Counted from the stretch's first letter, positions 48,239-61,860 are shown. The stretch is 64,000 nt of DNA from Trileptium ribeirensis (GCA_030248225.1 JASANE010021044.1:34361-98360); one strand, 5' to 3'. The notes: a model not told the origin generated them from the letters alone. Numbers and translations: made by a program.

Positions 48239-48753
48239 TCTTTAACAGCCGTTTGCAAGAAACTAAAATCTCTAATGGACGGTTATATGATATTTTAGTT
48301 TCTTGTGAACGGCTGATAGAAATTTTTGTCTTTAATGACTGTTTGTTAGATATTTAAATCTCTAACAGATAGCTGCAAGAGACTTTAGTCTTTTATAGAT
48401 AGCCAATAAAAACAGAAATCTCTAACAGCAAGCTGTTAGAGACTAAATCTCTTGCAGCTAGCCATAACAGATTATTGTCTCTAATGGCTAGCTGTTAGAA
48501 ACTGTTGTCTCTTATAGACAGTTTATAAATACAAAAATCTCTAATAGCTATCCATTAGAATTTCCAATATTTAACGGCTTCATGTAAGAGATTTTTTTAC
48601 GTCCCAGCCGGCTGTAAGAGACAAAGTTTCTAACACCTATTCATTAGAAACAGTCATTAAAGACAAAAATTTCTGCATCAGCTGTTCACAAGAAACTAAA
48701 ATCATATAATCGTCCATTAGAAATTTTAGTTTCTTGCAAACGGCTGTTAAAGA
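48239..48753. repeat. Central 30-bp palindromic tandem array
   Basis: Unit starts (TCTCTAA or TCTTTAA type) fall at 48,239, 48,269, 48,300, 48,329, 48,359, 48,389, 48,419, 48,448, 48,478, 48,508 and 48,538, a steady 30-bp period, and continue in mirrored form to about 48,753. Many units are self-complementary, for example CTCTAACAGCAAGCTGTTAG and AATGGCTAGCTGTTAGAAAC. The axis of the 30-kb palindrome (about 48,496) lies in the middle of this array. Confidence 0.85.
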
Positions 48754-51319
48754 CAAAACTGCCCACTTTTTGCACTCATTATTCTGTGAAACCTGCATTA
48801 TACTGTTGATCTACAAATTGTTGGTAGAAAGGCTGTAGCTGAAATATAGATCGATTTGGCAAAAACACTGTTGAAGGTGGCAAAACCTTGGTTGTTATAA
48901 AGTGTTTTGGGTTGAGCGAATTTTAGGTTTGGTCTTGCTTACCAAATTTACCTATATGGACTAGCAATAGTACCTTACAGTAAGATCGATTGCATCGCTC
49001 TATTTAGTCTTACACAAATCCTGAAATCATGTTGGATTATAAATTTACACGTAACTAGTAGCTTGTTTTATCGCCAAAGCGGGGATGAATGCTGAGTGAT
49101 GAATATTATCTAATTTAGAGAAACGTACATAGACATACGGCGCCTCAATTTACAAAATCAGCCGCCGAATTTCAACAATGATTCTTGAATAGTTGAGAAG
49201 ATGTACACAATGTGCAAATACATGGAGGATGAATTGCTAAAGAAAATGGAACCACTAACACTCGTATGACTGGACTGGTTATGGAGATATTACCGTGGAG
49301 TGGTTGTGGAGATATTACCGTTTTTGTGCGTTTTGAGTACCAGGTCTACAAAACTCGTTTGGACCAAAATATTACAAAAAATATTAAAAATAGCACACTG
49401 TGTTCGGAGATATACAAAGGATTAATTCTCTAATTCATCTACAACATGAGGCTAAAATATGCGTACAAGTCGAGCGGTTTCGTGAGATGTTACTGTTTTG
49501 TTTATTTGGGTCCAAATGGCTATTCAAAACTCCATGTTGATACAGCTCTGCAGTGCAAGTAATAATAGCATCACAGCACACAATGTGGTGATATTTAGAG
49601 GATCAAGTATTGCTCTCGAAGTGAGACCAAAACACTCATATACATAGCTCGAGCAGTTGCAGGGATATTCACATATTCATGTATTTTGGATCTCTTGGGC
49701 CCATTTAAAAACCGGGTTTGACCGCAATCTTACATCCTAAAAGAGCAGCGGAGCAAAACATTACGTAGTTTTTTAGAAGTTTATTCGCTGTATAAAATCA
49801 ATCCTAATTAGACTCAGATATCTACGCCTATTCTCGAGATACAATAAAGGATTCTATTTTATGGAGTCCCTTCGGGACCCGGCCCGAGCAACTTTGGGCC
49901 ACGTTTCAGGGAAGATGTTGGATTCGTGCCGTGCCCGTAACTAAACAGCACAAATAGATATTTCAAACTTTTAAACGAGCTATCAGCGAGGCGATCCGCC
50001 TAGTTAAATTTAGAGCGTGTTACCTAAACAGCCCAGTATTAACGGACATGGTCAGATTATTAGTACTATGCGGCTAGGACGAATTCTTTACTATGCTCGT
50101 TACAGTCACTACCCTCAGAATTCAACTACGCAATAAAATGTGGTAAATAAGATGATTAATAAAACTATGTATGTAAAGCATCACATTGGAGCAATATAGT
50201 TGATGTTCACAAATTATGGTAATGTGTGATTTAGCTCTTTAACAGTCTCCAAATTCCCTTAGTTTTTGGCCGACTATTTCAGCGACCTTCGGACTGGGAC
50301 ATGGCTTAGACACACGTGAGTCAAAGGTGATATTAAAAAGAGTAACTGATAACTGGCCAAATGTATAGCAACAATGACTTAATGGATTTGCGTCAAATTT
50401 TGGAACGAAAACGCTTTAGTTAGCAGTTCTAGCTGGAGTCAGCATTAGGTGCATTCCATGATAAGATTTTTCAAAAGTTCTTTAATCTAAACACGTTACT
50501 GTCACAGCTGGCGGAGGCTAAGAATATACCCGGAATACTTAAAGCATAAAGAAGCTAAAATTATGTCTGCACGATTAGTTTGTCGAGCACAACTACGACT
50601 GTATCGAAACATGTCTTTCACGCGCAGTGATTACATTGACCACTGTTTTTCAGTATTATAGGCGGTGTCTTTAGTATAATGTATAGAGTAAAAGTTCAGT
50701 GATAATATACGATTTTTTTATTTCAACTCTTATTTATATGAACCTTTCTTTCTCCGAAATTGAGTTTGAATCAAATCCTGCCATATGGCATGCGAACATG
50801 AATGTAAGATTTTGTGTAAATGGAATGTGTCTTTTTAACAATCTACAGTGTACGATCATGGGTAAATGCGTACTGATTTTCAAGTTTTTCAGGTTCGCGC
50901 AGCGGCTCAAATAGGATTCGTGTCGACAGTGGGAGTCGAGCTTAATCCTTGGTTGGTTCTCTATTCAAAACTCCGATCGTTGCCTATTTCGCTGCCTGCT
51001 GCTTGCGCTAGGCCACGGTTCATACGAAAAGATCTTTTAACGGTACAATTTTAGCAATGGAATTTCCATAATACTGTCGTATTTTGTCATATATGCTGAC
51101 TATTTGGATATATATCAGCTATTTTGAAGCAATTTGAAATATAGTGACTGCTCTGATTCAGTTCGCTCTCGCTAATAGTTGTTAACGGGTAATGCTTTAT
51201 AATCAAATCTACCTATATTTATACCATAGTTTCATCGCCATGAACAACTAATCAAATATTAAAGTTTTCTATTGTTGTGTGATATACATCAAACTTAAAG
51301 CTTGTTACATGTGATTTAA
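48754..51319 (-). other. Right arm, inner non-coding part
   Basis: The inverted counterpart of 45,673-48,238 with scattered substitutions and indels. For example, 47,470-47,785 carries a 110-codon frame that is broken in the mirrored sequence here, which argues against coding. Confidence 0.5.
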
Positions 51320-51571
51320 GGCCTGTTCACACGCTCAAGCTTTTTGCTCAGATTTTAAGTCAAAATCTGATCTCAAAATTTCATCAAATTTTGATGGCAA
51401 TTTTTAACTTGTCGGTAATTGGCTAAAGGAATATTCTTGAAAAGTTTGAATAGTGTTCACACAATCAAGCTTACCAAAAACTAAACACAAGATGCTTTCA
51501 AACTTTGATCAAGCTCTCAGCTCAAATTTTGATCAAAATTTGAGCAAAAAGTTTGAGCGTGTGAACACGCC
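51320..51571 (-). mobile_element. Miniature inverted-repeat element, right arm copy 2
   Basis: The mirror of 45,417-45,668, again flanked by TTAA (51,316-51,319 and 51,572-51,575). It shows more internal differences from its mirror than the transposase relic does. Confidence 0.75.
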
Positions 51572-51852
51572 TTAAGTATAATGACAAAGAAACACTTGTT
51601 CTGTCTGACACTGTAACACTTACGAATGAACAAACTGCAGTGTTCTAGTCAACTTTAGCACTACTAATCGCTAAAGCCTTACTCCCTACATATATACTCG
51701 CAGTGTGTGAAGTTTAATCTAAATATTTAGTGTTGCAAGCCGCTTTAGCTATTTGTATTGCATAACGCGTAATACCTATCACAGTCTGCATGACTACTAG
51801 CTGGTAGCTAGTCGAGCTAGTATTTCATGCAATGTAATATTGTCCTGACTAA

Positions 51853-52131
51853 GGCATGTTCATACGCTCAAACTTTTTCCTCAAAATTTGATTGTAATTT
51901 TTAACGAAAAATTGCGATATTTCAAAATTTGAGCTCAAACTTTTTCAAGTAATGAATCTTGTCGGTGATAGGCTACACGAATATCCTTGAAAAGCTTGAA
52001 CATTGTTCAGACATTCAAACTTACCAAAAATGCAAAGAAGATGCTTTCAAACTTTGATCAAAATTTGATCAAATTTGGAACTCAAATTTTGATCAAAATT
52101 TGAGCAAAAAGTTTGAGCGTGTGAACACGCC
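51853..52131 (-). mobile_element. Miniature inverted-repeat element, right arm copy 1
   Basis: The mirror of 44,856-45,134, with ends GGCATGTTCATACGCTCAAA and GTGAACACGCC. Confidence 0.75.
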
Positions 52132-52941
52132 GTAAGCAATAGCACGAATAAAATTTGTCACATTGCATGTATTTCATAGCATGTGTGTTCTCATATTCGA
52201 ATACATCTACATTCTGGGATACATAAAATACATTGAAACATTCGCGTATAATATTCACCTACTGTCACGCTCAGAAATAAAAGCAAATCTTTCGCGAATT
52301 TTTGCGTTTATTTCGAAGCGTGATTGTACAGACTTTAATATCCGGATGTCGTTCTTTGTATCAAAATGCTGCAGAATACATATTGCACAGTAACGGACAA
52401 AAGTAAGTGCAACTGCGGACGAACTCAATTACGCTTGTCGTTTGCGCACTTAGTTTTGTCTGTGCCCGTAGTTATCGCGTGTAGACCAAATGCCATATTT
52501 ATAAAGTGACGCGGCCGTTCAGGTAGAAAAATACCATGCAAACTACCTTGCGTGTAAAATAGCATAAAATTAAACTTAAATTATTTTTGATGTTTGAAGT
52601 AGTATATAGAATATAATAGTAGAATATATTAAGAGTTCATGATGAACCCTTGTTGAGGAGTGCTGCGGTCAAAAATCTCACGACATTATTACGTTGTGCG
52701 ATAGCGCGGTCTATTTTGTGTTACAGTTTCTGGTGGAAAGGTGCGTGGCAAGTAATGTACTTTGCTACCTTTGTCTTGTTCTCCAAAATTTCGTCCTGAG
52801 CTTCTTCCCAAAAAATTTGTCTTTATTTTCCAAATGTGGTTCAGTCTTATTTTGTGTTTTCCAAATTTAAACAAAAAATGAAATGATTTTTTTTTTTCAA
52901 ATTGGTAACAATGGTTGGGGTGCGGCACATACCCAACCTAC

Positions 52942-52954
52942 GGGGGGGGGGGGG
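52942..52954 (+). repeat. Poly-G tract present in one arm only
   Basis: Thirteen consecutive G. The mirrored position in the left arm (about 44,040-44,055) reads CCCCCCGCCCCCG with an interruption and a differing flank (GTAGTTTGG versus GTAGGTTGGG). This is a clear arm-specific difference. Confidence 0.8.
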
Positions 52955-54366
52955 TTGGCAGACCAATCTTCGGAAAGGCAAAACAATAGTTGAGGAGGGA
53001 AGGACGAAATATGTGGAGAGTGGTGGCACAGGACAAACGTGACAAACTTGTCCCTCCTCGTAAAGTGGGACACCTGACGCAAAAATGGACCACGTCATTT
53101 CACAATGTGATGCGGTAAGTCATGTCAGACATGAAGGTTGACCATGGGCATTTGTTATATAACAATTGTAATTGACAAACGACTTCAGTCCAACAGAGAT
53201 GCTGCTCTCGGAATCTGAACTCAGGCTTTAAAAAGGCAGAGTAATTGGATATTGGTAAATAGACAGTATGAAACTGTGCCCGAAACGGTAAGCATTAAAG
53301 AGGAGGAGAGCGTTTTGGAGAAGAGAAAAGTCTAAGTTATTTTTGGGTCTGTTTAACGTAACTGTGGGCTAAAATTAATTTTTGTTTCTATTCCAGGTTA
53401 ACTACGCTGAATTCAACAATATTGTCGTTTTCGAAGTTGATTCTCTTGTAAGTTTAAGGAACGGTGAATGTACTTGTTTATACAACAACCCTCTTCAGAT
53501 TATACGTCCCCTGTAATAAATGCTGTCGTTCGAAATATAATCATATAACCAGTTTATGTCATTGTCAAAATAGTTTTATAAGTTACTTAGCTTAGTACAT
53601 ATTTGTAAACACAATTATGGCTACTTGTACACACCGGTTGTTTTTTTATAACTTTTTTTACATTGATTATCAAACATCTCACTGTGCGTAAAACTTTCTA
53701 TTTGAATCAACTGTGTGTGGTTTGATATGCCGCTACTGGAGTTGAAGCTAGCACAGGAAGTGTCGAATGAAAGATTATAGTAATCGCGTGCCGCTTTGGA
53801 TTTTCAAATAGATTTTGCCTTGTAGCAATGTTTGGCACTTTTCTAGATACGGTCTGGCACTACCGCGTCTCATAATTATATTGTTTGAATTTGAGATTGT
53901 TACATTTCTCTACTGCCGTCCAACAAACAACCCTGGCTATGTGTGACACAGCTATGGCCATTCTCCAAGTCAGAAATGGTTTAATGGATTATTCTGTCAG
54001 AAATGTGATATCCATTGGCATTTCTTTTGGTTACTTTTCAGTGTGTGATGTTTTGTTTTGCTGGCTGCTTCCCTGCAAGCAAGAGGTGAAACTATATTTG
54101 ATAAAATAGATTCAGTTTCATGACTTGATAGTGTGACTATGTAGATCATTTTCAATGATGCCCCGACCGCGATTCAACCAAAATCAATTGGGGTTTATGT
54201 CTTGTACGCTAGTTACTACGCTATTTAGGAGCTCTTGGTCCGTTGGTTAAGGAACCTCACAGCGCGCGTACAAAATCACGCTGAAGTATAAGCTCGGAAA
54301 TTAAATCAACACGCAATGTATAGTGCAACATATGTATCAATATACTAACTAAAGGGATATAAGAAA

Positions 54367-54515
54367 TTGCGATGTTTCAAAATTTGAGTTAAATCTTTTT
54401 AAAATAAATGATTGGCTAAAGTGGTGTCTTTGAAACGGTTGAACAGGGTTTCATAAATTCAAGCTTACGAAAATACAGAAAACGCTTTCAAATTTGAGCT
54501 CAAATTTTGATCAAA
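54367..54515 (-). repeat. Diverged miniature-element copy, right arm
   Basis: The mirror of 42,498-42,645. Confidence 0.5.
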
Positions 54516-54800
54516 CAACGCGATCACTTCTTTAAGACATTTTTGTCATTTAGGAACTGCTGAGCTTTATAGTACTCACCACAAGTCACTTCCGCTTCGC
54601 TAGCGAGCAAACAACGAGTGAAATTACTAAATTTCAAAAGAAAAATTTTATATTCCCGCGAGCAAGTTTCGAGTCAGCACCGGTCTACTGTAACCAATAC
54701 ACTATACTTACTAAGACAATGTCACGGAAAAGTAAAGTTGTTTCTGTAGTTTATTCGAATTGTGAGTGTTTATTAGTATAATAACAATTTTGGTAAACAT

Positions 54801-55445
54801 GTGAAGCTGCTGCATTGCGCCCTTCCAAAACGCAATGCCCATACGACCCAGGCTATCGTACCCACAAAGGCGAACCTAACGGGCTTATTTTCTCGGTCGG
54901 TCCCAAGAAGCTACGGAGCATGGGCGCTTTACAGGATGTGTTCCGATGCTGACTTAAAGGTTGCCTACGTAGTCTACGTGGTACTACCTTTGAGGCCCCA
55001 GGGAGACCTTCTTCGTTACCTGCTCACAGGTCAAAGAGACCATACCGCTATTCCGTTTGCTCATTCCACCTGAAAGTGTCAAAACGAACGATTGATTACT
55101 TATTTTTGGCAGTAACCCCACTAGGTCCCGAAAATCTTTAGAAGGTTAACGTCCGATCGTTACTATTCCAACTGAACCTGGACAACTGGTTGGCGGTTGT
55201 TTTTTCTGATCCTCATCGACGGTGGCGAGGAGTTCTTATCCAAGTCGCATGAGCCGTATCTACTGCTCATCGAGGAATCGGCGGACCACGCTAAGACTTG
55301 CAACATTTTTGACGTTAAGTCTGAACGCAGGTCGTCGACGAATTCAGACTTCTTTGATACATATTGCTACATGGTCATTAACAACGCGACAACACCCCGG
55401 ATTTACAATCATTGTTTATTGATAACGGTACATATAGTAAGATAA
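54801..55445 (+). other. Uncharacterised open frames, right arm
   Basis: Plus-strand frames 54,801-55,073 (90 codons) and 55,197-55,445 (82 codons) mirror those at 41,572-42,215. The first differs near its end (DHTAIPFAHST here, DHAGIPFPRST in the left arm) and stops earlier. The second has three or four substitutions. No recognised domain. Confidence 0.25.
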
Positions 55446-56243
55446 AGGTAACACGGTTATGCAATTCACAGCACGAGCATATACAAGGGCACACAGTGGG
55501 TATGTTACAATCCTTCAATACACGAACAGCAGTATCTGGTCATCGCCTTCTTAATGGGACGTTCACAGTTCACTAAATCACACTTCCGCTATCCTAGTGA
55601 GTATTCTGGCGACGGCTGAGCTTACCTTAACATATGGGAAACAGTGAGTGGGTTCAAAACGGATCGCGTGAGCTAGTTAACCGGATGCTAGTAGAAAAAC
55701 TAGTCTCTATTGCGGGTATCGACAATAACAAGAACAGTTGAGAGCCATTTCGTCCGGTTCAGGTAAGCTGAAGACGGCTAACAAACACTAAAAATTGGGC
55801 ATGGATGGTCAAAAGATGGTCCAGATGCGGGAAGGATCACAGGCTCGATTACACCTATCCTATTCTACACGGGATCAAGAACAGCAGCAAATTATAATAC
55901 GAAATATGACAATAATTTTATATACATATGGTACATAGCGGAACATAATGGCTTCATACAATAACAGTAATGGTACAATAATGCAATAACAATGTACAAC
56001 TCATCGACATTGCGACTTATTCGAATGACATAGCATGACAGCATGTGTAGGGCTCGATTGTTTTGCATATAGGCTGACTGCGAAAAAGAACGTTAGGAGT
56101 TGTACGTAAAATTGCTCGGGCGAAACTTCCTTTCAAGTAAAATAGTTCGACTATTGTCGGGTTGCGATTTGGTGCAACCGGGGATACAAACATCAATATA
56201 CACAGAAGTCTGTACATATATCTATGCAACCAATTTGCGGGCC

Positions 56244-56450
56244 CATATCAACTTTAGGGGCCGGACGCTATAACGTTAGAAAAAAGAACAGCTCAGAGCG
56301 GGAGGTTCGGGGGCGGCAGCCCAGCGACTTAGGATTAGGCTTAGTACATGGCTCATGTAGGGACCTTAGCTTAGGCTAATACTATACTTAGGCTTAGTAT
56401 ATATATCGAGAAGGCATGGCATGCATTTCATTTCCGCACCTAAAGGTTAC
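56244..56450. repeat. Dispersed 'CTTAGGC' repeat family, copy E (right arm)
   Basis: The mirror of copy D. It is the most complete copy for comparison with 544-650, 5,570-5,690 and 7,800-7,935, all of which run in this orientation. Confidence 0.65.
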
Positions 56451-56607
56451 ATTAGCCCATATACAGTATACAGTATTATCATAATTAGCACAAGTTATTA
56501 ATTAGCACTAGTTAAATATAATTAAAATCAGACAATGTCATATTATTATAGTCAACACGTATACACATGATATTATCACTTGATTACTGATTAGGTCTAT
56601 ACGATGC

Positions 56608-57409
56608 TCAGATAAAGTCACATTTACGTTTCCTCAAAGCAAAAGTATCAATCATGCTGTCAATGTCTATGGCGATATCCTTATGAATGTAGAGACGAGT
56701 CAGTCCGTTGAGTCTATCTTCGGAAGTTGTGGAACGTAGGTAATTCTTGAGGTACTTCAAGGTAGAGAAAGTCCTCTCGGCAGACGCAGTTGTGGGGAGG
56801 CAGCAGTTTATCTTGAGGTAGTTGTGTATCAGAGGATAGAAGTCTTGGTCGCAATCACGTAGGGCATCGACTGGACAGGCTGGCAGGCTCTCGGCGTTCT
56901 TCCACTTAATGCACCACCGTTCGAACTCGCCTCTGACGTCAGCTCTGGTAGTGGGTAGATACGGCTGGTAGAACTCGACTATGTCTTCGACGTCGCTGAA
57001 TGTGTGTTTCTGAAGATGTGCAGGTAGGAGAGCGGATATTTTGAATGCGGTAGTGTTGTGCGGTTGAAAGCGATCGACGAGGTCGTTGACGAATCCGTCG
57101 AGGTACGGTATCACTATGGAGCGCTTGAAATATTCTTCGGGAGTGGCGGCTACTACGTTGGCACGATTGCGTTGACGACCGGTTGTTCTTGGTTTTTCGA
57201 GTGGTTCAAGTAGTAGCTTTTCCGATTCGTCCTTGATATCCGTCATCAATCGGTCTACGTTCTCTCTTCTCTTTCAGGACGTCGATGCAGTTGTTGATTT
57301 CGTTGACGCAGGTAACAAGATCCTTCTCGACGGTTTGCAGTCGTTCGGCGACGGATCTGATAATAATTTCCCACTTTTGAGTGGCTGAAGACCGTTTTTT
57401 AGTATCCAT
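56608..57409 (-). pseudogene. Truncated hAT transposase, C-terminal dimerisation domain (right arm)
   Basis: The inverted copy of 39,609-40,410. Both frames (213 and 67 residues) have the same predicted protein sequence as the left copy and carry the same frameshift, so the break pre-dates the duplication or was homogenised afterwards. It contains the TTASAERTFS motif; in Ac and Hermes, as I recall, the Glu of this motif is the last member of the DDE triad. The first two acidic residues and the DNA-binding domain are missing, so the copy cannot act alone. Confidence 0.85.
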
Positions 57410-57492
57410 ATAATTTTTTACATAGTTTTTTTGTACAAAAAAATTAAATTCAATCTCAAGAAGGGGGCATCACTCAATGCTCCCTTGCGGCC

Positions 57493-57524
57493 TTACCCCT
57501 GCTAAATACGCCACTGCTAATTAG
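57493..57524 (-). repeat. hAT terminal inverted repeat (right) with candidate target site
   Basis: The reverse complement of CAGTGGCGTATTTAGCAGGG ends at 57,516 and is followed by CTAATTAG (57,517-57,524). It is the exact mirror of 39,494-39,525. Confidence 0.7.
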
Positions 57525-60500
57525 TAAATAATTATCATCAAAATCAAAACATATCTAATTAAAGCAATTATTATCAGAATAAACTTACTCAATCAAAGTG
57601 CTAAAATAAACAAATCGCGAATTTATGATAATGAGGAAAACGGATTTCGTCTATAGAGAATTCAAATCAGCCACGGGCCAATGAGTAGCTAGATAAGCTA
57701 GCTATGTAGTTAGTTGGCTATTATATATTTATTATATATTATTATATATTTTTTCGTTTGAGCTACGGTCCATGCGGCTGCATTAACCGCAGGGTAGCTG
57801 GCGCCGCGCGCGTTTGTGAACCCAATTATACTACGCGCCGCCGTTTCAATGGTCACACTCGTTGGCCACTGCGAACCGGGGGTGGCGCAGTGCGGATTTT
57901 TTATTTATAGGCTTATGGGTCCCGATAAAAATGGATTGGGGACCGAATTTTCTAATCTACTTGCTTTCCCTATCGGTAATATTTTCTAAGAAATATTTCC
58001 ACTAGTTTTGTACTTAATTCCTAGCTTATCAAACGTAGGGAAATTGATATTTAACATTATTTATCAGCGAATTTGGTGTAAATTGGTGCATTTCTAAAAA
58101 GGCACTGGATCGAGCCGAATACAGTGAACATTACTGCAGTGATAATTTCTAACTATCTTGATCCGCACTAGTGACCTAATGTTAAGATCGACTCGGCAGC
58201 ACTATTTCCTTTGTTTCCAATAAAAATCATAAATTCTCGCAGGTTTCTGCAAGAATCCTGATGAATAAAGTATCACGTACCATTTAATGATAATGCTATA
58301 TTCTTTCTGACTTTTCTTGTTGTCCGAAAGGTCAGTCTAACATAACTAACTTTGAGGAAAATAGGGCTTAGTTTTGGGATGAGACGAAGATAGTCTCGTC
58401 GTTATCTCAATCTTAACCACTATCTTCCCTATTCTTACGCGAACAATGCCATATCATTTCCTGGCCGTTTATCTAGCCGCCCAAAACCATTTAGAGCCAT
58501 ACCGGTGACGAATCTAGGCCAAACCATACCGTTGAGCCGCTATAAATGTTGCCCCTCCATTTTATTTCATGTTGTATACGGTATATATTGACGTGTACTT
58601 TCTTTCATTTTGCATAATAGGACTATTTTCGCACTCGTTTAATGCCCACATGCGACCTTTATTCGACTCGCCAATTCTTAGCGAACCCAACGATGTGCAG
58701 CGGGTCTTCATCTGGCCCTCCTTTGGTCTGTAGTAACCCGCTAAAGTACTTTCCAAAACAGCATGATTCTATTTTAGTGGGCATGAATTTCCAAAAATTT
58801 TATTTTTAATTCGAAATAGGACAACTCTCCAAACAATGTATTTACCTCGTCGAGTAACTCTAACCATACCCGGCTAGACTCTGTCCGACTTCCCATTAGC
58901 TCGGGACAACCGATAGTAGCGCCCCGACCCTCAAATTTGTTTCTGTTTCCGTGATTTTATCGCTTTTGTTACCACTCATATGAACCACCATCTCATGGCC
59001 AACGATCGCCTGCGAGCATCGACCTGCTCAGCCGTTAACACGAGAGAAGCCGCCAAAGCGCGCTAAACTAATACACGTAGAGTACCTCTGAAGGGGCAGG
59101 ATACAATATTGCGTCTACCGCCCTTGTGTTTGGTACTTTTCGAATCCACTCTTCGTCCTGGGAACGAATTTAATTCCAGCCCAAAAAAATTTCCCTCGGG
59201 AACCCATTGCCCCCAGACCCTTCTCGTACCACACTTTTCATTCTTTTCCCCCTCTCTATCCGACCTTTTCGGTCGTTCTTTTGTTTGCGCTCGCTGTTCT
59301 ATGTGTTCTTTGCTATCTGGAATGTCGCTTTGCTATTTCTTCTATTTGTTTCATTAGCTTTTGGTCTCTCTTCTACATTTGCCTGCTTTTTTCTCTCTTG
59401 CTTTACCTTTTCTCCTCGTCATCTCTCTCCTCTCTCCCAATTCTCATTAGAAATATTAATTAACTAATAATAATAAGTCTAATAATTAAATTATATATAA
59501 AGGAATAGATATATATTGGCCAGACCTATATAGAGATTTATTTATGAATACATGAATAGAAAAATATATGCATACATTTATAAACTTTGGGATGTATACA
59601 GGTATTGGGGAAACAAATACATACAAATTACATATAAAATTTCAGAGTTTCCCAGAGTTTAAAACTGAATCGACTGGAAGGTCGATTACGGGAAGGTGGG
59701 TAGGTTCAGAGCCCGGTGGTGGTCCCGAGGGCCCCGGCTGGGTTATCCGTTAGGTTGGTGCACCAGTAGGAGTAGCCCCGTCTTTCGATCCCCGCGGGCG
59801 CAGCATTGTGCGACCCGTTTCTCTCCCGCCATGCGGCGCTCGCAAGGCGGCTTATGATTGGAATACTGAATTCATATTTCCAGGCGCGAACACAGACATC
59901 TGCGGGTTCATTTGAGGGAATGTTTTTATATATGGAGAGTGTTGATACAAGAGAGCAAATAAAAAGGCAATCGCCCCTAGACAGACAGCTAAACGTGCAA
60001 TGTTTGTGCTTTTGCATGTGGGAAACAGGAAACTAGTAGCCTTATTGAGCTGAATTAGGGTTCTGAAGAACTTTTCCCTGAGCTAACACGGTTACAAGTT
60101 TTTTATTGAAATGGAGTATTCAAGTTGAAAGCCGTTTGGGTTATCGGGTAATGAAACTGTTTTACATAATGTTTGTAATATTAGTTGAGTGTTCGGGGAT
60201 CAGACAGTGTTGGGGCGAACATATCGTGTTTGTAGGCTATGAGGGCGTGGGCTTCTGCGTGTCCCACCATACCTCAGGACGGGAGTGCAGAGATATTACG
60301 TTAGGTTGAGCTAAAGAAATTAGGGGCCACTGTGAAAATGTCTAGGATCGAGTAAGACTGAGTGTATCAGAAAAGTGTTTCAATCGGGCTTACTGGTTTG
60401 TACATGGTGCTGTTTGATATCAACGTTTCATTCGCCAATATTCTTGGTTCTTTTGTATACTAACTCGCGTTTATACCATTGATTTCATGCATTAATTTGG

Positions 60501-61106
60501 TAATATTTTGTTCTGCTAAGCTCGGGTTCTCGGATATTGATACCATACTTTATAGGCTTAGTTTACTCTACGTAAAATGATAATTGTATCGACCAGATAA
60601 TATATTAATTAGATTGCCCCTTCCCCAAATCGTAATGGCTTTATGCAGTATCGTTATAGTTATGTGATACATTGTATCAAGGAGATATCCCAGAGCAGCA
60701 CTGAGCCTTTTGCCATAAATCGGTCGTCCCTCCCCCATTCCATTTGGATCATCGATGCATTTGTAAGAAGTTAAATCCACATTGCAAAAGACCCATGAAG
60801 GGCACCGTAAATTATCGCCATAACCTAGGTATATTATTCTCCTAAATGCGAAGCCAAAAGCAGTGTTCAGTATGTATCATTTTTTGTATAAGAGTTTTGT
60901 CGGACTGTGCGCCTTTAAAAATCCTAGGATTATGAAATTTTCTATGTGCTTCTCAGATTGTTAGGTCTATTTGTGCGGTGTGAGTTAGCTTTTTATGTTT
61001 TATGATCTAGGGTTACGTCAGAACGTGAAAGTCCTTAGGGTTAGTAGAGTTGTCTGAGGTTGTCGCACTTGTTCAGAACAATGCTCAAAGTCAAAGAACG
61101 ATGCTT
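57525..61106 (-). other. Right arm between the hAT terminus and block A
   Basis: The inverted counterpart of 35,895-39,493. It includes the pyrimidine-rich tract at 59,230-59,455 and a GC-rich patch at 59,690-59,850. Open frames correspond to mirrored ones, often with altered ends, and none is recognised. Confidence 0.5.
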
Positions 61107-61860
61107 TTAGGTTGGAACACTAGTTGAGATTTATTGCTGCTTGATTTGGCATAGTACCTTAATGGCGTGCACAGTAGTACCTTTAGGCCTGCGTAGATAA
61201 TTAGCATTCTTTGCATGGAATCATGAAGTGGTAAGTAATAATAATAGGGATTATACCATCTTGGGAATATTCAAACACGGATTGGGATGTTAAAGATACG
61301 CAGCAGGAATCATCAGTAGGGAAAGGGTTAGGTTGAAATTGCGAATAAAATGCAACATCTAGCACAGCCCAATCTTGGAAATTAACCGGTTCTAAGAAAA
61401 TGTTGTTATCAGACACGACGAGAGCAAAACCCTCAAATTTTTACAAAGCGACTTGAGCGCTGATTCTTCGAAATTTTTTGTATTTTCGCTTTCATAACCT
61501 GTTAAGTCTGCCACACTTTCAGCTTTCCCAGATTCATATATGTATTAGGTTTGACGTCCGTATTCATATTTCATCTTTTCTTACTGCATCCGCTTTGCTC
61601 GCACAATGACAGAGGACTCCCTCTCTTCTGATACCTTGAACACGCTCAGAAATAGCAAAAATACGAGCGTTCCGGATCGCTGCATGCAGTGAAACGAATG
61701 TTGAAAACATATTCACACGAGCAATAACATTGACAAACGAAGGGAAAGGGATGGGAAGACAAAGATGGAAAGAAAATCAGATAAAGACTCGGGGCCGATT
61801 TTTTGGGCCCCATTTGCCAGTTTAGCGTAGTTCATTCTCTTTAAAGTTTTATAGGTTGGT
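61107..61860 (-). repeat. Block A, inner copy, right arm
   Basis: The inverted copy of 35,147-35,894 with several small indels (for example an AATTTTTTGTATTTTCGC variant near 61,470). Confidence 0.85.

Larger units (their letters stand above)
39502..57516. mobile_element. Candidate hAT-bounded foldback unit, 18 kb
   Basis: CAGTGGCG at 39,502 and CGCCACTG at 57,516 face outward like the two ends of one element, each flanked by CTAATTAG. Inside lie two inverted copies of a truncated hAT transposase, miniature elements, and the central 30-bp array. The palindrome extends past both ends, so the paired termini could equally result from inverted duplication of a single hAT end. The octamer cannot settle this because it is self-complementary. 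A second hAT terminus within one arm was not found. Confidence 0.45.
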
